64,000 bases of DNA from Thermoplasmata archaeon (GCA_015063165.1 SUSZ01000004.1:1-64000); one strand, 5' to 3'; shown: positions 7,206-16,762, counted from the first letter of the stretch. The notes: generated from the letters alone by a model not told the origin. Program-made: numbers and translations.

Positions 7206-10200
7206 TCAGAGCTCGAATCGTCTCTTCCTGCATACAAGCATCATCTCGTCGTTGATGAGCGAATACAGCTCGATATCGGACGTGTCGAACATGTCCATGG
7301 ACGAGAGCAGACTGACGTCGTATCCTGCTGATTCCATGTCAGAGATGACTTCAGGGAGTATCTTTCCGGTAGAAGCCAGATGCCTTGTGCCCTCCTTGTC
7401 CTTCTTGGCGTCTATCGTTATAAGGAAGAGCGAGGCGGTTCTCTTGGACATCCCTCTCATCACCATGTCCAGGTTCTCGCTCTTCGATATACTGTGGGAC
7501 ATCAGCACCACGTCCGAATCGGACCATCTGTCCACATTGGACAGGCCCGTGAAATCGAACTTGGGGCCGACGAACGATTTGAACCCTCCAGGGAAGTTGA
7601 TGAGGCTCATGCTGGAGTTCCCTGCGGAGGCGTTCCTGAGATATGCGAATACGGTGCGATGCCTCTCCAGGGATCCGCATTCAGAACAGACGGCATCATC
7701 GCGAAGGTTCTTGCCGAAAACCTGGAATCTGGGCGATATGTTGCAGCAGACCGGGCAGTACTTCATCCTGCTGGCCAGCGGCCCGCTGCGGAAGACCGAC
7801 AGCTGGTCCAGGTCGTAGACATCGCTTTCTTCGTCCGGTATCTCCGAATTCAGGAAACGGGATATCTCGACTGCCAGGCTGTCGCTCTCGCATGCTTCAG
7901 ACCGACATCCGTTCTCGGCCATCACCGAACGGATCCTCTCCAGGGACCGGGGATTATAGAGGCCTGATCTGATGTTGTCGACATTAAGCGCGACTTTCCC
8001 TGAGCCGGAGCACAGCATCAGAATCTCTTGCGAGAGCGAATCGTCCAGGTGCTGGAGCCCCGAGCGGTGCAGAAGGTCCCATGGGATCACCGAGGCGTAC
8101 CTGTCGAAGCCCTCCTTCGCTACCGATGGCCGGGGCGACGATCTGATAAGGACGGCGTCGTCATAATGAGGCGCCCCGTCGCACAGTTTCATCGTGCGGG
8201 AGTAGAAATCCGTTCCGTAGCTCATGCCACCATCGATGAATATGAACGATCTGGAGTTGGCGCATTTTTTGATCTCGGTCAAGGAGGTGCGGAAGAATTC
8301 CTGTCTCCTGATCAGGGTCACTTGAGGATCCAGATAGAAATAGGAGAAAAGGGCCTCGCCGACCTCGTCGGAAGCAATCTCGTAGCAGACTAGTTCCGAG
8401 TTCTCGGGCATCTGCTTCCTGAACTCCTCGACGCTCTCCGCGGAGCGCAGGTCCGTGCAGTCCATGAGGTAGGAGATCGCTTTGACCGAGTGCATGAACC
8501 CATCTTCCATCGAGCACCAGGGGCCGCCGTCTTCGAACAGGCTCGATATGCCGGCGATCTGAGAATCGTTGCGGCCGCCCTCCTTGTTGTCTATCCACAG
8601 GGCTTCGCTCTGGGTTCCTTCGACGTATGCCAGCTCCCTGGACGGGGCAGCCAGGACCACGGGTATCCCTGCCAGGAGCTCGTTGGTCTTCAGCCAGAGG
8701 TCGTCGCCGAAAAGGCACGTGTCCATGATGGCTTCCTCGTCGAACAGGCTTTCAGGCATGATCCCGGGGGGATACAGGACCCCTCCCGCTCCAGTGGCCA
8801 TGGCCAGCCTAGACGGGTTGCGGAAGAACGAAGGGTCGTTGAGCTTCCATTCGGAGTACGGCTTCACCTTCCCTTCCGAGAAGAGGATCCTATGCACTCT
8901 CATGGCGGAAACGGCGTTTGGGAATAGCCTGTACGATTCCATGAGCTTCTCAATGGTGTCCGGCTCGTACAGGATGTCGTCGTCCACGGTTATGACGATC
9001 TTGTCCGGGAATTCCTGCAGGGCGTAGAAGTACTTCTTGTGCGGCTTCAGGTCTCCTTTGCGGAACTGGATGTCAAGCCCGCGGCCCAACAGTGACAGGA
9101 CGCTGGCCGGAACGTCCTTTTTGCCGCCAGGGAACTGCTCCTCGGACAGCCAGAGGACTATGGCTTCCGGCTTCACGGTCTGCTTCATCAGAGTCCTGAT
9201 CGTCTGGTCTATCGTGCCCATCCTGCCCGGGTACGATGTCATAGACACTATGACGTCATCGTGTACAGCGGAAGCCGCATCGGATGATCTGGCCGGCTTT
9301 TCCCTCATCCGACGGCCGAGCCTCTTGCGCAGCTCGTACAGAGGGTACCTGTACCTGAAATTCTTTATGTAGAAGATGTCCCAGGACCAGGGATATCCGG
9401 TGTGGATGCGGTCCCCGAAGAAACTCATATCTGTCTTGTTGAGGAACTCGTTGATCTGGAAGTATATCTTCAGACGATAGAACTGGTTCGCGTCGTTGAA
9501 GAACTTCATGAAGTCCACGATGGCTTCGTTGGCCACCATGGCCTTCATCCTGTCGCTGCTCCCCTCGTAGGCTGCCATCGTCGACCTGTAGGCCTTGAAA
9601 TGGGCGTCGAAATTCACCAAGCGAGTCGTCCCTACGAGGGACTTCTTGTTGTTCATCCTGTAATACAGTAGAATGTCCTTGGTGACCATTATGCTGTCGG
9701 CCACCTGTAGCAGGGAGAAGTAGAACGATCTGTCGTTGGCACATACGATCTCGTCGTAGCGAAGGTCGTTATCTATGATCACCCTCCGTTTGGTTATCTT
9801 GTTCCAGGGAACCACGGGGCTGTGGATGAAGAACGAGGGATTGGAATTGAAGTTGGTGACGTAGTCGTTGGTATCGAAAGACCTGATGGATACGGTGGCT
9901 ATGCCTGTGTTGTTGTCGTAGCTGTACTTCTGGAAGACGCATACGTCGACGCCGGACATTTCCATCTTCCTGATTATTATGCTGTAGGCGTCCGGGACTA
10001 TCCAGTCGTCGGAATCGAGGAAATGGACGAATCTGCCGGCAGCTTTCCTCACACCTAGGTTCCTGGCAGCGCCTGCCCCTCTGGACTCCCCCCGAATGTA
10101 ATTGAAGCGCGGATCCTGGCTGCAGTATTCCTTTATGATCTCGTCGGAGCCGTCGTCGGAGCCGTCGTCCACACATATGGCTTCCCAGTCCTGGAACGAT

Positions 10201-10280
10201 TGAGTGCGAACGCTGTCGAGGCACTGGCGAAGGTAAGGGGCCGAGTTGTAGACAGGTATGACTATCGACAGGACTGGCAT
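7206..10280 (-). CDS. Multidomain glycosyltransferase (two GT-A domains plus C-terminal Zn-ribbon region)
   Basis: A 1024-residue protein if started at ATG 10280, where LSIVIPVYNSAPYL begins as in all GT2 enzymes. An open frame extends upstream but is antisense-like and rejected. Domain 1 (1-230): GT2 with VDDGSDDGS and FLDSDDW (the D-x-D site). Domain 2 (about 315-560): a second GT-A-like unit with IVSMTSYPGRM and ITVDDDILYEP. About 600-840 is unassigned. The C-terminus (about 845-1024) has MKYCPVC with C-SECGSLERHR, a zinc-ribbon module usually preceding methyltransferases, then a Rossmann-like tail with IDAKKDKEGT. It follows the methyltransferase gene by 5 bases in one operon with the nucleotide-sugar dehydrogenase. 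Likely cytoplasmic, building a surface polysaccharide. Confidence 0.8.
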   Translation of the reverse strand: MPVLSIVIPVYNSAPYLRQCLDSVRTQSFQDWEAICVDDGSDDGSDEIIKEYCSQDPRFNYIRGESRGAGAARNLGVRKAAGRFVHFLDSDDWIVPDAYSIIIRKMEMSGVDVCVFQKYSYDNNTGIATVSIRSFDTNDYVTNFNSNPSFFIHSPVVPWNKITKRRVIIDNDLRYDEIVCANDRSFYFSLLQVADSIMVTKDILLYYRMNNKKSLVGTTRLVNFDAHFKAYRSTMAAYEGSSDRMKAMVANEAIVDFMKFFNDANQFYRLKIYFQINEFLNKTDMSFFGDRIHTGYPWSWDIFYIKNFRYRYPLYELRKRLGRRMREKPARSSDAASAVHDDVIVSMTSYPGRMGTIDQTIRTLMKQTVKPEAIVLWLSEEQFPGGKKDVPASVLSLLGRGLDIQFRKGDLKPHKKYFYALQEFPDKIVITVDDDILYEPDTIEKLMESYRLFPNAVSAMRVHRILFSEGKVKPYSEWKLNDPSFFRNPSRLAMATGAGGVLYPPGIMPESLFDEEAIMDTCLFGDDLWLKTNELLAGIPVVLAAPSRELAYVEGTQSEALWIDNKEGGRNDSQIAGISSLFEDGGPWCSMEDGFMHSVKAISYLMDCTDLRSAESVEEFRKQMPENSELVCYEIASDEVGEALFSYFYLDPQVTLIRRQEFFRTSLTEIKKCANSRSFIFIDGGMSYGTDFYSRTMKLCDGAPHYDDAVLIRSSPRPSVAKEGFDRYASVIPWDLLHRSGLQHLDDSLSQEILMLCSGSGKVALNVDNIRSGLYNPRSLERIRSVMAENGCRSEACESDSLAVEISRFLNSEIPDEESDVYDLDQLSVFRSGPLASRMKYCPVCCNISPRFQVFGKNLRDDAVCSECGSLERHRTVFAYLRNASAGNSSMSLINFPGGFKSFVGPKFDFTGLSNVDRWSDSDVVLMSHSISKSENLDMVMRGMSKRTASLFLITIDAKKDKEGTRHLASTGKILPEVISDMESAGYDVSLLSSMDMFDTSDIELYSLINDEMMLVCRKRRFEL

Positions 10281-10285
10281 CTGAA

Positions 10286-10930
10286 TCAGCTGCGTTTCAT
10301 CAGGACTATCTTCTCGTAGTCCGGTATTGCACATAGCACCGACATGGGTTTTCCCACCAACTTTATGGCATCCACGACCTCCACGTCGAACCCGCATCCA
10401 GCCACGCGTTCGGGATAGTCTGAGCCGTACCTTCTGGGAGTCGATGTAAGATCGCTGGAGCCTTCGCGCATGTGCACGGAGACCATGGCTCTGCCGGTGT
10501 CCTTCAGGACTCTTCCGATCTCCTTCAGCACTTCTACGTCGTCTTGGACGCGGTGGATGATGTAGTTGGCCATGACCAGGTCGAAAGAATCGTCCGGATA
10601 GGTCAGAGGAGATATGTCGTTGAGATCGGAGATGTGGTAGTCTATGTTCTCGGCATGGTTTATCTTGTACCTGATGCTCTGCTCGGGCATCACATGCAGA
10701 ACTTTGGCCGGGGTCTCGCCAAGCCTCATGTCCATCAGATAGAGGTAGTACAGCCGAACTCTTCCGTTGGAGCCGCATTTGGGACATTTGGAATTAGGGC
10801 TGGCGTTGTCCGGGCCGGAAGCATCGAATTTTCCCAGGTAGCTGCATATTGGGCAGAAGTGGGTCGTCTCCGAGAAGTCCGGAACGTTCTTGCGTATGCA
10901 GTTCACCAGCTGGTCGCATATCCTCTCCAT
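10286..10930 (-). CDS. SAM-dependent methyltransferase with N-terminal zinc ribbon
   Basis: 214 residues. The N-terminal 60 hold CPIC and CPKCGSNGRVR, a zinc ribbon. The class I methyltransferase part has VLHVMPEQSI for the SAM loop, IDYHISDLND, and YPDDSFDLVMANYIIHRV, the classic motif IV-V region of UbiE-type enzymes. It lies 11 bases after the sugar dehydrogenase gene and 5 bases before the large glycosyltransferase, so a role in methylating a glycan is likely. The same kind of zinc ribbon recurs in the C-terminal part of the downstream protein. Confidence 0.8.
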   Translation of the reverse strand: MERICDQLVNCIRKNVPDFSETTHFCPICSYLGKFDASGPDNASPNSKCPKCGSNGRVRLYYLYLMDMRLGETPAKVLHVMPEQSIRYKINHAENIDYHISDLNDISPLTYPDDSFDLVMANYIIHRVQDDVEVLKEIGRVLKDTGRAMVSVHMREGSSDLTSTPRRYGSDYPERVAGCGFDVEVVDAIKLVGKPMSVLCAIPDYEKIVLMKRS

Positions 10931-10941
10931 GCGCTCTCACC

Positions 10942-12129
10942 TCAGTTGTTTCCGAAGACATCTCTTGTGAAAACACGATCCTCCACATCTTTCAGAAGCG
11001 GATCGCGGCGGTTGGTGACGATGACGGTAGACATCCTCTTGAATTCGTCCAGATCGCGGACGATCCTATATCCCATGAACTCGTCCTCAGCGACCGTGGG
11101 CTCGTAGACGACGACCTCGCCGCCCTTCTTCTTCATGACTTCCATGATCTTCAGCGTGCTGGATTCGCGGAAGTTGTCCGAATCCTTCTTCATGGCCAGA
11201 CGGAACACTCCGATCACAGGCTCTTCCACGCCATCCGCCTTTTCCATGACCTTCTCTGCGATGTACCTTATCCTGATGGCGTTCGACTCCACGACAGCAT
11301 CGATGATCTTATTAGGGACTCCTGCAAAGCTCGCCCTCAGCTGCTTGGTGTCTTTGGGGAGACAGTATCCTCCGTATCCGAAGGACGGGTTGTTGTAGTA
11401 GTCGCCGATACGGGGATCGAGGCACACCCCCTTGATTATCTCGCCGGAGTCGAGCCCATTCTCCTCCGCGAAGGTATCCAGCTCGTTGAAATAAGCCACT
11501 CTGACGGCCAGATATGTGTTGGCGAACAGCTTTATCGCCTCTGCTTCCGTCGGTTTTGTGATGAGGATAGGTATTTCTTCTTTGAGTGCGCATTCTTTCA
11601 GTAGACCTGCGAACATCTCCGCGTCCTTTTTCAGCTCTGGGGATGAGCCTACCACTATCCTTGAAGGATAGAGGTTGTCGTAGAGCGCCTTTCCTTCTCT
11701 GAGGAATTCCGGCGAAAAGACTATCCTGAGCTTTGGATGTTTTTTCGACATCGACTCTGTGAATCCCATGGGTATGGTGGACTTGATGATGACCAGGGGG
11801 TCGCTGCCGACAGTCTCTACCTGATTCAGAACCGATTCCACAGAACGCGTGTCGAAGCTGTTGGTGTCCACATCGTAGTTCGTAGGAGTCGCGACTATCA
11901 CTATGTCCGCTTTCTTATATGCTGAATCCCCGTCAGTCGTGGCATGCAGGTCCAGCTTTCCACTGGAAAGGAACTCGGATATCTCCTTGTCCACGATAGG
12001 CGATCTGCCGGAATTGACCAGCTCCACTTTCGAAGGCACCACGTCAACTGACGTCACCTGGTTTTTCTGCGCTAAAAGAGTGGCCAGCGAAAGGCCCACA
12101 TACCCCATTCCGGCAACAGCTATTCTCAT
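10942..12129 (-). CDS. ugd: UDP-glucose/GDP-mannose dehydrogenase family protein
   Basis: A 395-residue NAD-dependent nucleotide-sugar dehydrogenase that oxidises C6 of a nucleotide hexose to a uronic acid. The N-terminal Rossmann motif is AVAGMGYVGLS, EFLREGKALYDN is the family's substrate loop, and GGYCLPKDT near residue 250 contains the catalytic Cys. The length matches single-domain Ugd enzymes. ATG 12129 is chosen over TTG 12144 because the TATA box at 12150-12157 sits 21-28 bases upstream. First gene of a three-gene glycan operon. Substrate (UDP-Glc against another hexose) cannot be told from sequence by eye. Confidence 0.9.
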   Translation of the reverse strand: MRIAVAGMGYVGLSLATLLAQKNQVTSVDVVPSKVELVNSGRSPIVDKEISEFLSSGKLDLHATTDGDSAYKKADIVIVATPTNYDVDTNSFDTRSVESVLNQVETVGSDPLVIIKSTIPMGFTESMSKKHPKLRIVFSPEFLREGKALYDNLYPSRIVVGSSPELKKDAEMFAGLLKECALKEEIPILITKPTEAEAIKLFANTYLAVRVAYFNELDTFAEENGLDSGEIIKGVCLDPRIGDYYNNPSFGYGGYCLPKDTKQLRASFAGVPNKIIDAVVESNAIRIRYIAEKVMEKADGVEEPVIGVFRLAMKKDSDNFRESSTLKIMEVMKKKGGEVVVYEPTVAEDEFMGYRIVRDLDEFKRMSTVIVTNRRDPLLKDVEDRVFTRDVFGNN

Positions 12130-12149
12130 CGGTCTGTCATTCAATCAAC

Positions 12150-12157
12150 AATATAAA
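12150..12157 (-). promoter_or_regulatory. TATA box for the sugar dehydrogenase operon
   Basis: On the minus strand the stretch reads GATTTATAT, centred about 25 bases upstream of ATG 12129, implying an essentially leaderless mRNA. The remaining intergenic bases to 12417 show no ORF or obvious structure. Confidence 0.6.
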
Positions 12158-12417
12158 TCTAAATCGATTGCCGTCGCACTCATGTCTTCGTGAATCGTTG
12201 CTAACAGGTAGCTGACTGGTATCGACTCATGCAGCAGATGGTTCCGTGTGGCTCGGGCTATAATCATTGTATCGGCTTCATATTAGAATCTCAATGAATC
12301 ATGCTTGCACTTGTGATGTAAGGATTCAATCTGGAGGATTATAGAGAATCATCGGCTTGCGGAAGCTTGAATCTTTGAGCATTTTTCGCTTCTGATGCTA
12401 ACATTGGGGGTATACTA

Positions 12418-13875
12418 TCAAGCAACCATCGTCGCGAGTCTTTTCAGGTTCTCGGAAGCTACCTTCGAGCCCATGCGCTCTGCCTTCTCGAAGAGGGTCC
12501 TGGCTTTTTCATAGTCCTTTTCGACTCCCTTGCCGTACATATAGGCCCTTCCCATGCGTATTATGGCGTTGACGTTGTCCTCTTCGAAGAGCTGCTTGAT
12601 CGTCTTTATCCCTTCGGCATAAGATTCTTCTGTGCCGATTGCCCACAGGGTGTCGAAGAGCTCGTTCATGGACGACCTGTTGCCTTTGGATATGGACTCC
12701 TTAAGGAGCTTCTCCGATCTGGAGAGGTCCTTCTCCACGAACTTTCCTACACGATACGCCTTGCCCAGATGCATAAGGGCTGCGGGATCGCCCTTGTCCG
12801 CCCATTCCTCGATCTCTTCCAACAGCCTGGAGCGCTCTTCAGGATCATCGGTGCTCCAGATCGCGGCAAAAGACCGCTGCCTCTCTTTCGTTTCTTTTTC
12901 GAGAGCCTTGGCTTCCTTACGGGAATCCTTCTCCTTCTTCAGCAATGCCGTTCTTTCTGCGTTCGGAATGCCGATTGTCTTCCGTTCTCCCTTGCGTATC
13001 GAATCCAGCACCTTCTCGCATTCGGACAGCATCGTCTTGCATCTCTCTTTGGCGAGAGCACGGTCAGGGTGGCATTCCACTATGCATTGGATGGCGTTCA
13101 GCGCGTATTTGTAATATTCAGAAACATAGTGTACCGACGATTTCCCCCATCTGTGGTTCTCGTCTCCCAGGTTTCCCTTAGGATAGTTCACGCAGTAGCA
13201 GCCGGTCATCTCCTTGAACCTGTTCGTCATTTCGATCTCGTACTTGACAGTCCTGGTCTTCGGCTTCCCGAGGATGACCTCGGAATCCTTGTTGATGTAA
13301 TCGCATTCCTCCCTGCCGTCGATGAGGATTATCCTGTCTCCGTATCTGCTCTTGAGGAATTCGACCAGCTTCTCCAAGACTGGCCCATTATCGACGTCGA
13401 AGTACGAGATGTGCCTGTACGTGAGGTCCGGATTCCTCTTCTTCAGGACCCCAGCTTTGGTGGCATCTCCCAGGGGGCCTCCGGAGGTCATATACTCGGT
13501 GCCTTCCTTCGTCCTGACTTCGATTAGACCGTACACCATGGTCCTGACGTCGAGAACGATCCATTCGGCCTCGCTCTCAGCAAGTGTCTTCAGAACAGTC
13601 TTGTTCGTGTCGGCGGTTATGCATCTCCTGTAGAAGCCGCGATCCTCGACATTGGTTCCAGCCAGATCGTCCTCTTCCATGTCCTCGATGACATGCTCGG
13701 AGTAGGCCGCTGCGAACGAGCACTCCTGGAAGAAATGGTCGACGACGAAGCGGCTTTTGGGAACGTCTTGGATCGTGCATCCCTCGAAACCGCCGGTGAC
13801 GGTGCCTATGCCGAAGATATCCCTCGAGAGGCAGCATCCCCAGATGTCAACATGGGTGGTTTTGTCTGAAGACAT
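12418..13875 (-). CDS. DUF6270-like protein with C-terminal Sel1 repeats
   Basis: 485 residues. The first 280 resemble DUF6270, a SGNH-hydrolase-like family found in bacterial capsule loci: it opens with DIWGCCLSRDIFG, later VLDVRTMVYG, IILIDGREECD, and a terminal HRWGKSSVHYV block that could supply the His. A charged helical linker (about 285-345) precedes two Sel1 repeats with LGKAYRVGKFV and MGRAYMYGKGV. No signal peptide, so cytoplasmic. It is divergent from the ABC exporter genes and shares their short promoter region. Possible role: acyl or other modification of glycan precursors; inferred only. Confidence 0.7.
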   Translation of the reverse strand: MSSDKTTHVDIWGCCLSRDIFGIGTVTGGFEGCTIQDVPKSRFVVDHFFQECSFAAAYSEHVIEDMEEDDLAGTNVEDRGFYRRCITADTNKTVLKTLAESEAEWIVLDVRTMVYGLIEVRTKEGTEYMTSGGPLGDATKAGVLKKRNPDLTYRHISYFDVDNGPVLEKLVEFLKSRYGDRIILIDGREECDYINKDSEVILGKPKTRTVKYEIEMTNRFKEMTGCYCVNYPKGNLGDENHRWGKSSVHYVSEYYKYALNAIQCIVECHPDRALAKERCKTMLSECEKVLDSIRKGERKTIGIPNAERTALLKKEKDSRKEAKALEKETKERQRSFAAIWSTDDPEERSRLLEEIEEWADKGDPAALMHLGKAYRVGKFVEKDLSRSEKLLKESISKGNRSSMNELFDTLWAIGTEESYAEGIKTIKQLFEEDNVNAIIRMGRAYMYGKGVEKDYEKARTLFEKAERMGSKVASENLKRLATMVA

Positions 13876-13976
13876 AGCGACCGCACGTACATGGTGACGT
13901 ATAATAGGTTTGTCCGATTAGCTGTCAGGAAGATTCAGGTTAGGGTTATATACGCTGGTCCGTTGATGTGGTCCGC
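13876..13976. promoter_or_regulatory. Divergent promoter region with two TATA boxes
   Basis: On the minus strand CTATTATACG (core 13901-13906) lies about 27 bases before the ATG at 13875. On the plus strand GGTTATATACG (core 13946-13953) lies about 27 bases before the ATG at 13977. Both transcripts would be leaderless. Confidence 0.65.
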
Positions 13977-14792
13977 ATGGATAATCCGCCGGCCCCTTCG
14001 TCGTCCATGTTCTCCGTGAAGGACAAGCTGAAGGAGCTCTACGAGTACAGGAACGTCATGAGGTCCCTTGTCGAGAAGAGCCTTTTCGGCAAGTACAAGA
14101 ACTCGGCCCTGGGATTCCTGTGGCACTTCGCTATGCCGATGGTGTATATCGTCCTCTGTTTCTTCATCAACACCGAGGTGAGGGACAGGTCGGAGTACTA
14201 CTGGATCCTCGTGGCCAGCGGAATCATGATCTTCCATATGCTCTCCGGCTCCGTCGCGGGCGGAACGACCTGCTTCACAGGCAACTCGGGGATCATCAAG
14301 AAGATGTACATCCCCAAGGAGATCCTGGTGTTCTCCAGCGCCACCGTGAAGCTCATAATCACCGTGATAGGATACGTCATAATCATCGCGCTGGTGGCCA
14401 TTTCCGGATACGGGGTCAACCTTCTGGGTCTGCTCCTCATCCCGTTCCTGCTGATAGCGGTCTACTTCTTCAGCGTGGGAAGCATGCTCATTCTTTCTTC
14501 GATAAACGTCTATTTCCGCGACCTCCAGTACTTCCTGGGCTCCCTGGGAATAGCGTTCTTCGTGTTCAGCCCTATACGCAACATAGCGGCCGAGGTTGAA
14601 GGAATAAGGGCGACGATATTCTGGCTCAATCCGTTCACATATTACCTGGAAGCGTTCCATTCCATCATCTATTTAAAAGAGATTCCCGATTTGTTCGTGC
14701 TTTGCATGTGCTTCCTCCTGCCTGTAATGTTCATGCTCGCAGGAATAATCGTGTTCAATTACCTAAAGCGCGGATTCGTGGAGAGATTGTGA
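13977..14792 (+). CDS. ABC-2 type polysaccharide/teichoic-acid exporter permease (Wzm/TagG-like)
   Basis: 271 residues with an N-terminal cytoplasmic amphipathic segment (SLVEKSLFGKYKNSALGFLW, the usual ABC2 entry) and six hydrophobic spans between about residues 45 and 265. It forms the membrane channel that moves a lipid-linked glycan across the cytoplasmic membrane. Start at ATG 13977 is supported by the TATA spacing. The next gene, the ATPase, starts at the last base of its stop codon (TGATG), as expected for a tightly coupled pair. Confidence 0.9.
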   Translation: MDNPPAPSSSMFSVKDKLKELYEYRNVMRSLVEKSLFGKYKNSALGFLWHFAMPMVYIVLCFFINTEVRDRSEYYWILVASGIMIFHMLSGSVAGGTTCFTGNSGIIKKMYIPKEILVFSSATVKLIITVIGYVIIIALVAISGYGVNLLGLLLIPFLLIAVYFFSVGSMLILSSINVYFRDLQYFLGSLGIAFFVFSPIRNIAAEVEGIRATIFWLNPFTYYLEAFHSIIYLKEIPDLFVLCMCFLLPVMFMLAGIIVFNYLKRGFVERL

Positions 14793-16762
14793 TGAAGAAG
14801 GGAAACGCGATCGAGCTCAAGAACGTCAGCAAATCGTTCAGGCTCGAGGTGATGTCCGACAAGAAGGGCAAGCTCGGAAAGAACAAGACCGTCACGACCT
14901 CCAACGTGGTGTTCGAGAACCTCAGCCTCGAGGTCAAGAAGGGGGAGGTCCTGGGAGTCCTCGGAAGGAACGGAAGCGGGAAGAGCACCCTTCTGAGCAT
15001 CATGGCCAAGATTCTCGAGCCCGATTCCGGAACCGTCGAGGTCGAAGGAAAGGTAGCCAGCATCCTTGCGCTAGGGATGGGATTCCATGGAGAGATGTCC
15101 GGAAGGGAGAACATCTACCTCAAGGGGGAGCTCTACGGGTTCAGCAGGAAGGAGATGGACGAGAAGGTCGAGGAGATCATCGACTTCACTGGCATCAGGA
15201 AGTACATCGACAACCCGCTCAAGACCTATTCGTCGGGAATGTCCGGAAGGCTCGCCTTCGCCATCATGCTCCACGTCAACGCCGACGTCATGCTCGTGGA
15301 CGAGGTCCTGAGCACCGGAGACGCCAGCTACTCCGCCAAGGCCAGCACCGCCTTCAAGAAGATAATGAAGCAGGGCAAGACCGTCGTCTTCGTCTCGCAC
15401 AACATGAGCGCGGTCACCGAGATGTGCTCGCGCGTCATCTGGATTGAGAAGGGGAAGATCGTCGCGGAAGGAAAGCCGAAGGTCGTCTGCGCCAAGTACA
15501 CCAAGGCCCTGTCCGAATCCTACGACGTCGTCTACGACCAGGCCCTGTCCGGCGTCGCCAGCGCGCAGTACCGTCTCGCCATGATGTACAGGGACGGAAA
15601 GGACGTCGAGAAGGACGACGAGCAGTACAAGGAATGGATGAAGAAGGCCGCCGACCAGGGCCACGTGGACGCACAGGTGGCCTACGCCGACATCCTCTAC
15701 GATTCAGGCACAGAGGAGGACCTCTCCGAGGCTCTCATCCTATACCAGTCCGCCGCGGACAAGGGCAACAGCTCCGCCCGCATGAAGGTCTCGTCCTTCG
15801 CGGGAAGCAACGAATCCGACCCTGACAGGGCGGAGATATTGGAGATATGCAGGGCCATGGCCGAGTCCGGGAATCCATCGGACGTCACCCGCTACGCCGC
15901 CGTGCTTCTGAAGACGGCATGGAACGAGGAGGACCGCAAGAAGGCCTACGAGAAGTACATGGAGGCCTCCGAGGACGGCAACCCCGATGTGTACTACCAG
16001 CTGGCCATCATGCGCAGGGACGGCATAGGCACCAAGAAGAGCACCGACGGATACCTGGAGATGCTCCATAAGGCGGCAGAAGCCGGCCATCTCAAATCCA
16101 TGTCCGACCTCGCCACGATGTACCAGGAGGGGAAGCTCCTGGAGCCCGACGAGAAGAAGGCGTTCCGGTGGCACATGAAGGCCGCCAGGAACGGAAGCGT
16201 GTCGAGCCAGTATCGCGTCGCCTGCATGTACAGGGACGGCGAAGGCGTCGAGATGGACAAGGAGAAGTCGGAGAAATGGTTCCACATCTATTCCCATGCG
16301 GTCATCGCCCAGTACCAGATGGTCGCGGCAGATGTGATCAAATTCCGTCCCGGCACGGACGCCGACCCGGACGAGCTGATCACGAAGGCCGCCATGGCCT
16401 ACAACCCGAGGGCGATCACGGCTCTGGCTTCGATCTACGCGTCCGGAAGCAACAGGATCGCCGACAAGGAGAGGGCAAAGCAATGCTACCTCAAAGCAGC
16501 CGAGCAGCCCGGGACCCCTCGCATGATACTGGGCGATATGTACTACGAGGGCAGGATCTTCGACCAGGACTTCGCCAAGGCGGCGGAGATGTACCTCAGC
16601 TGCTCCTACGTCCTCGATCTGGACAGGTGCTACAGGATGTACCTGATGTTCAAGGACGGCATAGGGGTGGAGAAGGACATGGCCGAGGCCAAGAAGTATC
16701 TCAAGCGCGCGGCCGCGAAAGGCCACAGGGAAGCCCGCAGGATACTGGGACTGAGCTACTGA
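14792..16762 (+). CDS. ABC exporter ATPase (Wzt/TagH-like) fused to Sel1 repeats
   Basis: 656 residues. Residues 1-245 are the ATPase: Walker A GRNGSGKST near 56-65, TYSSGMSGRLAF signature near 145, Walker B VMLVDEVLSTGD near 166, and FVSHNMSAVTE as H-loop. After about 250 the usual glycan-binding C-terminal domain of Wzt is absent; instead roughly ten Sel1 repeats follow (for example RLAMMYRDGKDV, CMYRDGEGVEMDKEKSEKW, MFKDGIGVEKDMAEAKKY). The repeats may recruit the Sel1 or glycan enzymes encoded nearby. Partner permease is immediately upstream. The fusion is unusual for this transporter family as I know it. Confidence 0.88.
   Translation: MKKGNAIELKNVSKSFRLEVMSDKKGKLGKNKTVTTSNVVFENLSLEVKKGEVLGVLGRNGSGKSTLLSIMAKILEPDSGTVEVEGKVASILALGMGFHGEMSGRENIYLKGELYGFSRKEMDEKVEEIIDFTGIRKYIDNPLKTYSSGMSGRLAFAIMLHVNADVMLVDEVLSTGDASYSAKASTAFKKIMKQGKTVVFVSHNMSAVTEMCSRVIWIEKGKIVAEGKPKVVCAKYTKALSESYDVVYDQALSGVASAQYRLAMMYRDGKDVEKDDEQYKEWMKKAADQGHVDAQVAYADILYDSGTEEDLSEALILYQSAADKGNSSARMKVSSFAGSNESDPDRAEILEICRAMAESGNPSDVTRYAAVLLKTAWNEEDRKKAYEKYMEASEDGNPDVYYQLAIMRRDGIGTKKSTDGYLEMLHKAAEAGHLKSMSDLATMYQEGKLLEPDEKKAFRWHMKAARNGSVSSQYRVACMYRDGEGVEMDKEKSEKWFHIYSHAVIAQYQMVAADVIKFRPGTDADPDELITKAAMAYNPRAITALASIYASGSNRIADKERAKQCYLKAAEQPGTPRMILGDMYYEGRIFDQDFAKAAEMYLSCSYVLDLDRCYRMYLMFKDGIGVEKDMAEAKKYLKRAAAKGHREARRILGLSY

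Noticed and set aside
7151-7252. Plus-strand 33-residue ORF beginning MAKKCSYAKIVSRRTGK
   Set aside because: It resembles the first residues of some IS1634-type transposases and could be a relic, but it is on the opposite strand to the C-terminal fragment and overlaps the end of the glycosyltransferase gene; too little to support.
9256-9744. Further long alternative frames over the glycosyltransferase and cbi genes (also 34553-35002, 38552-40503, 44085-45326)
   Set aside because: All are shadows of genes with clear catalytic motifs in another frame.
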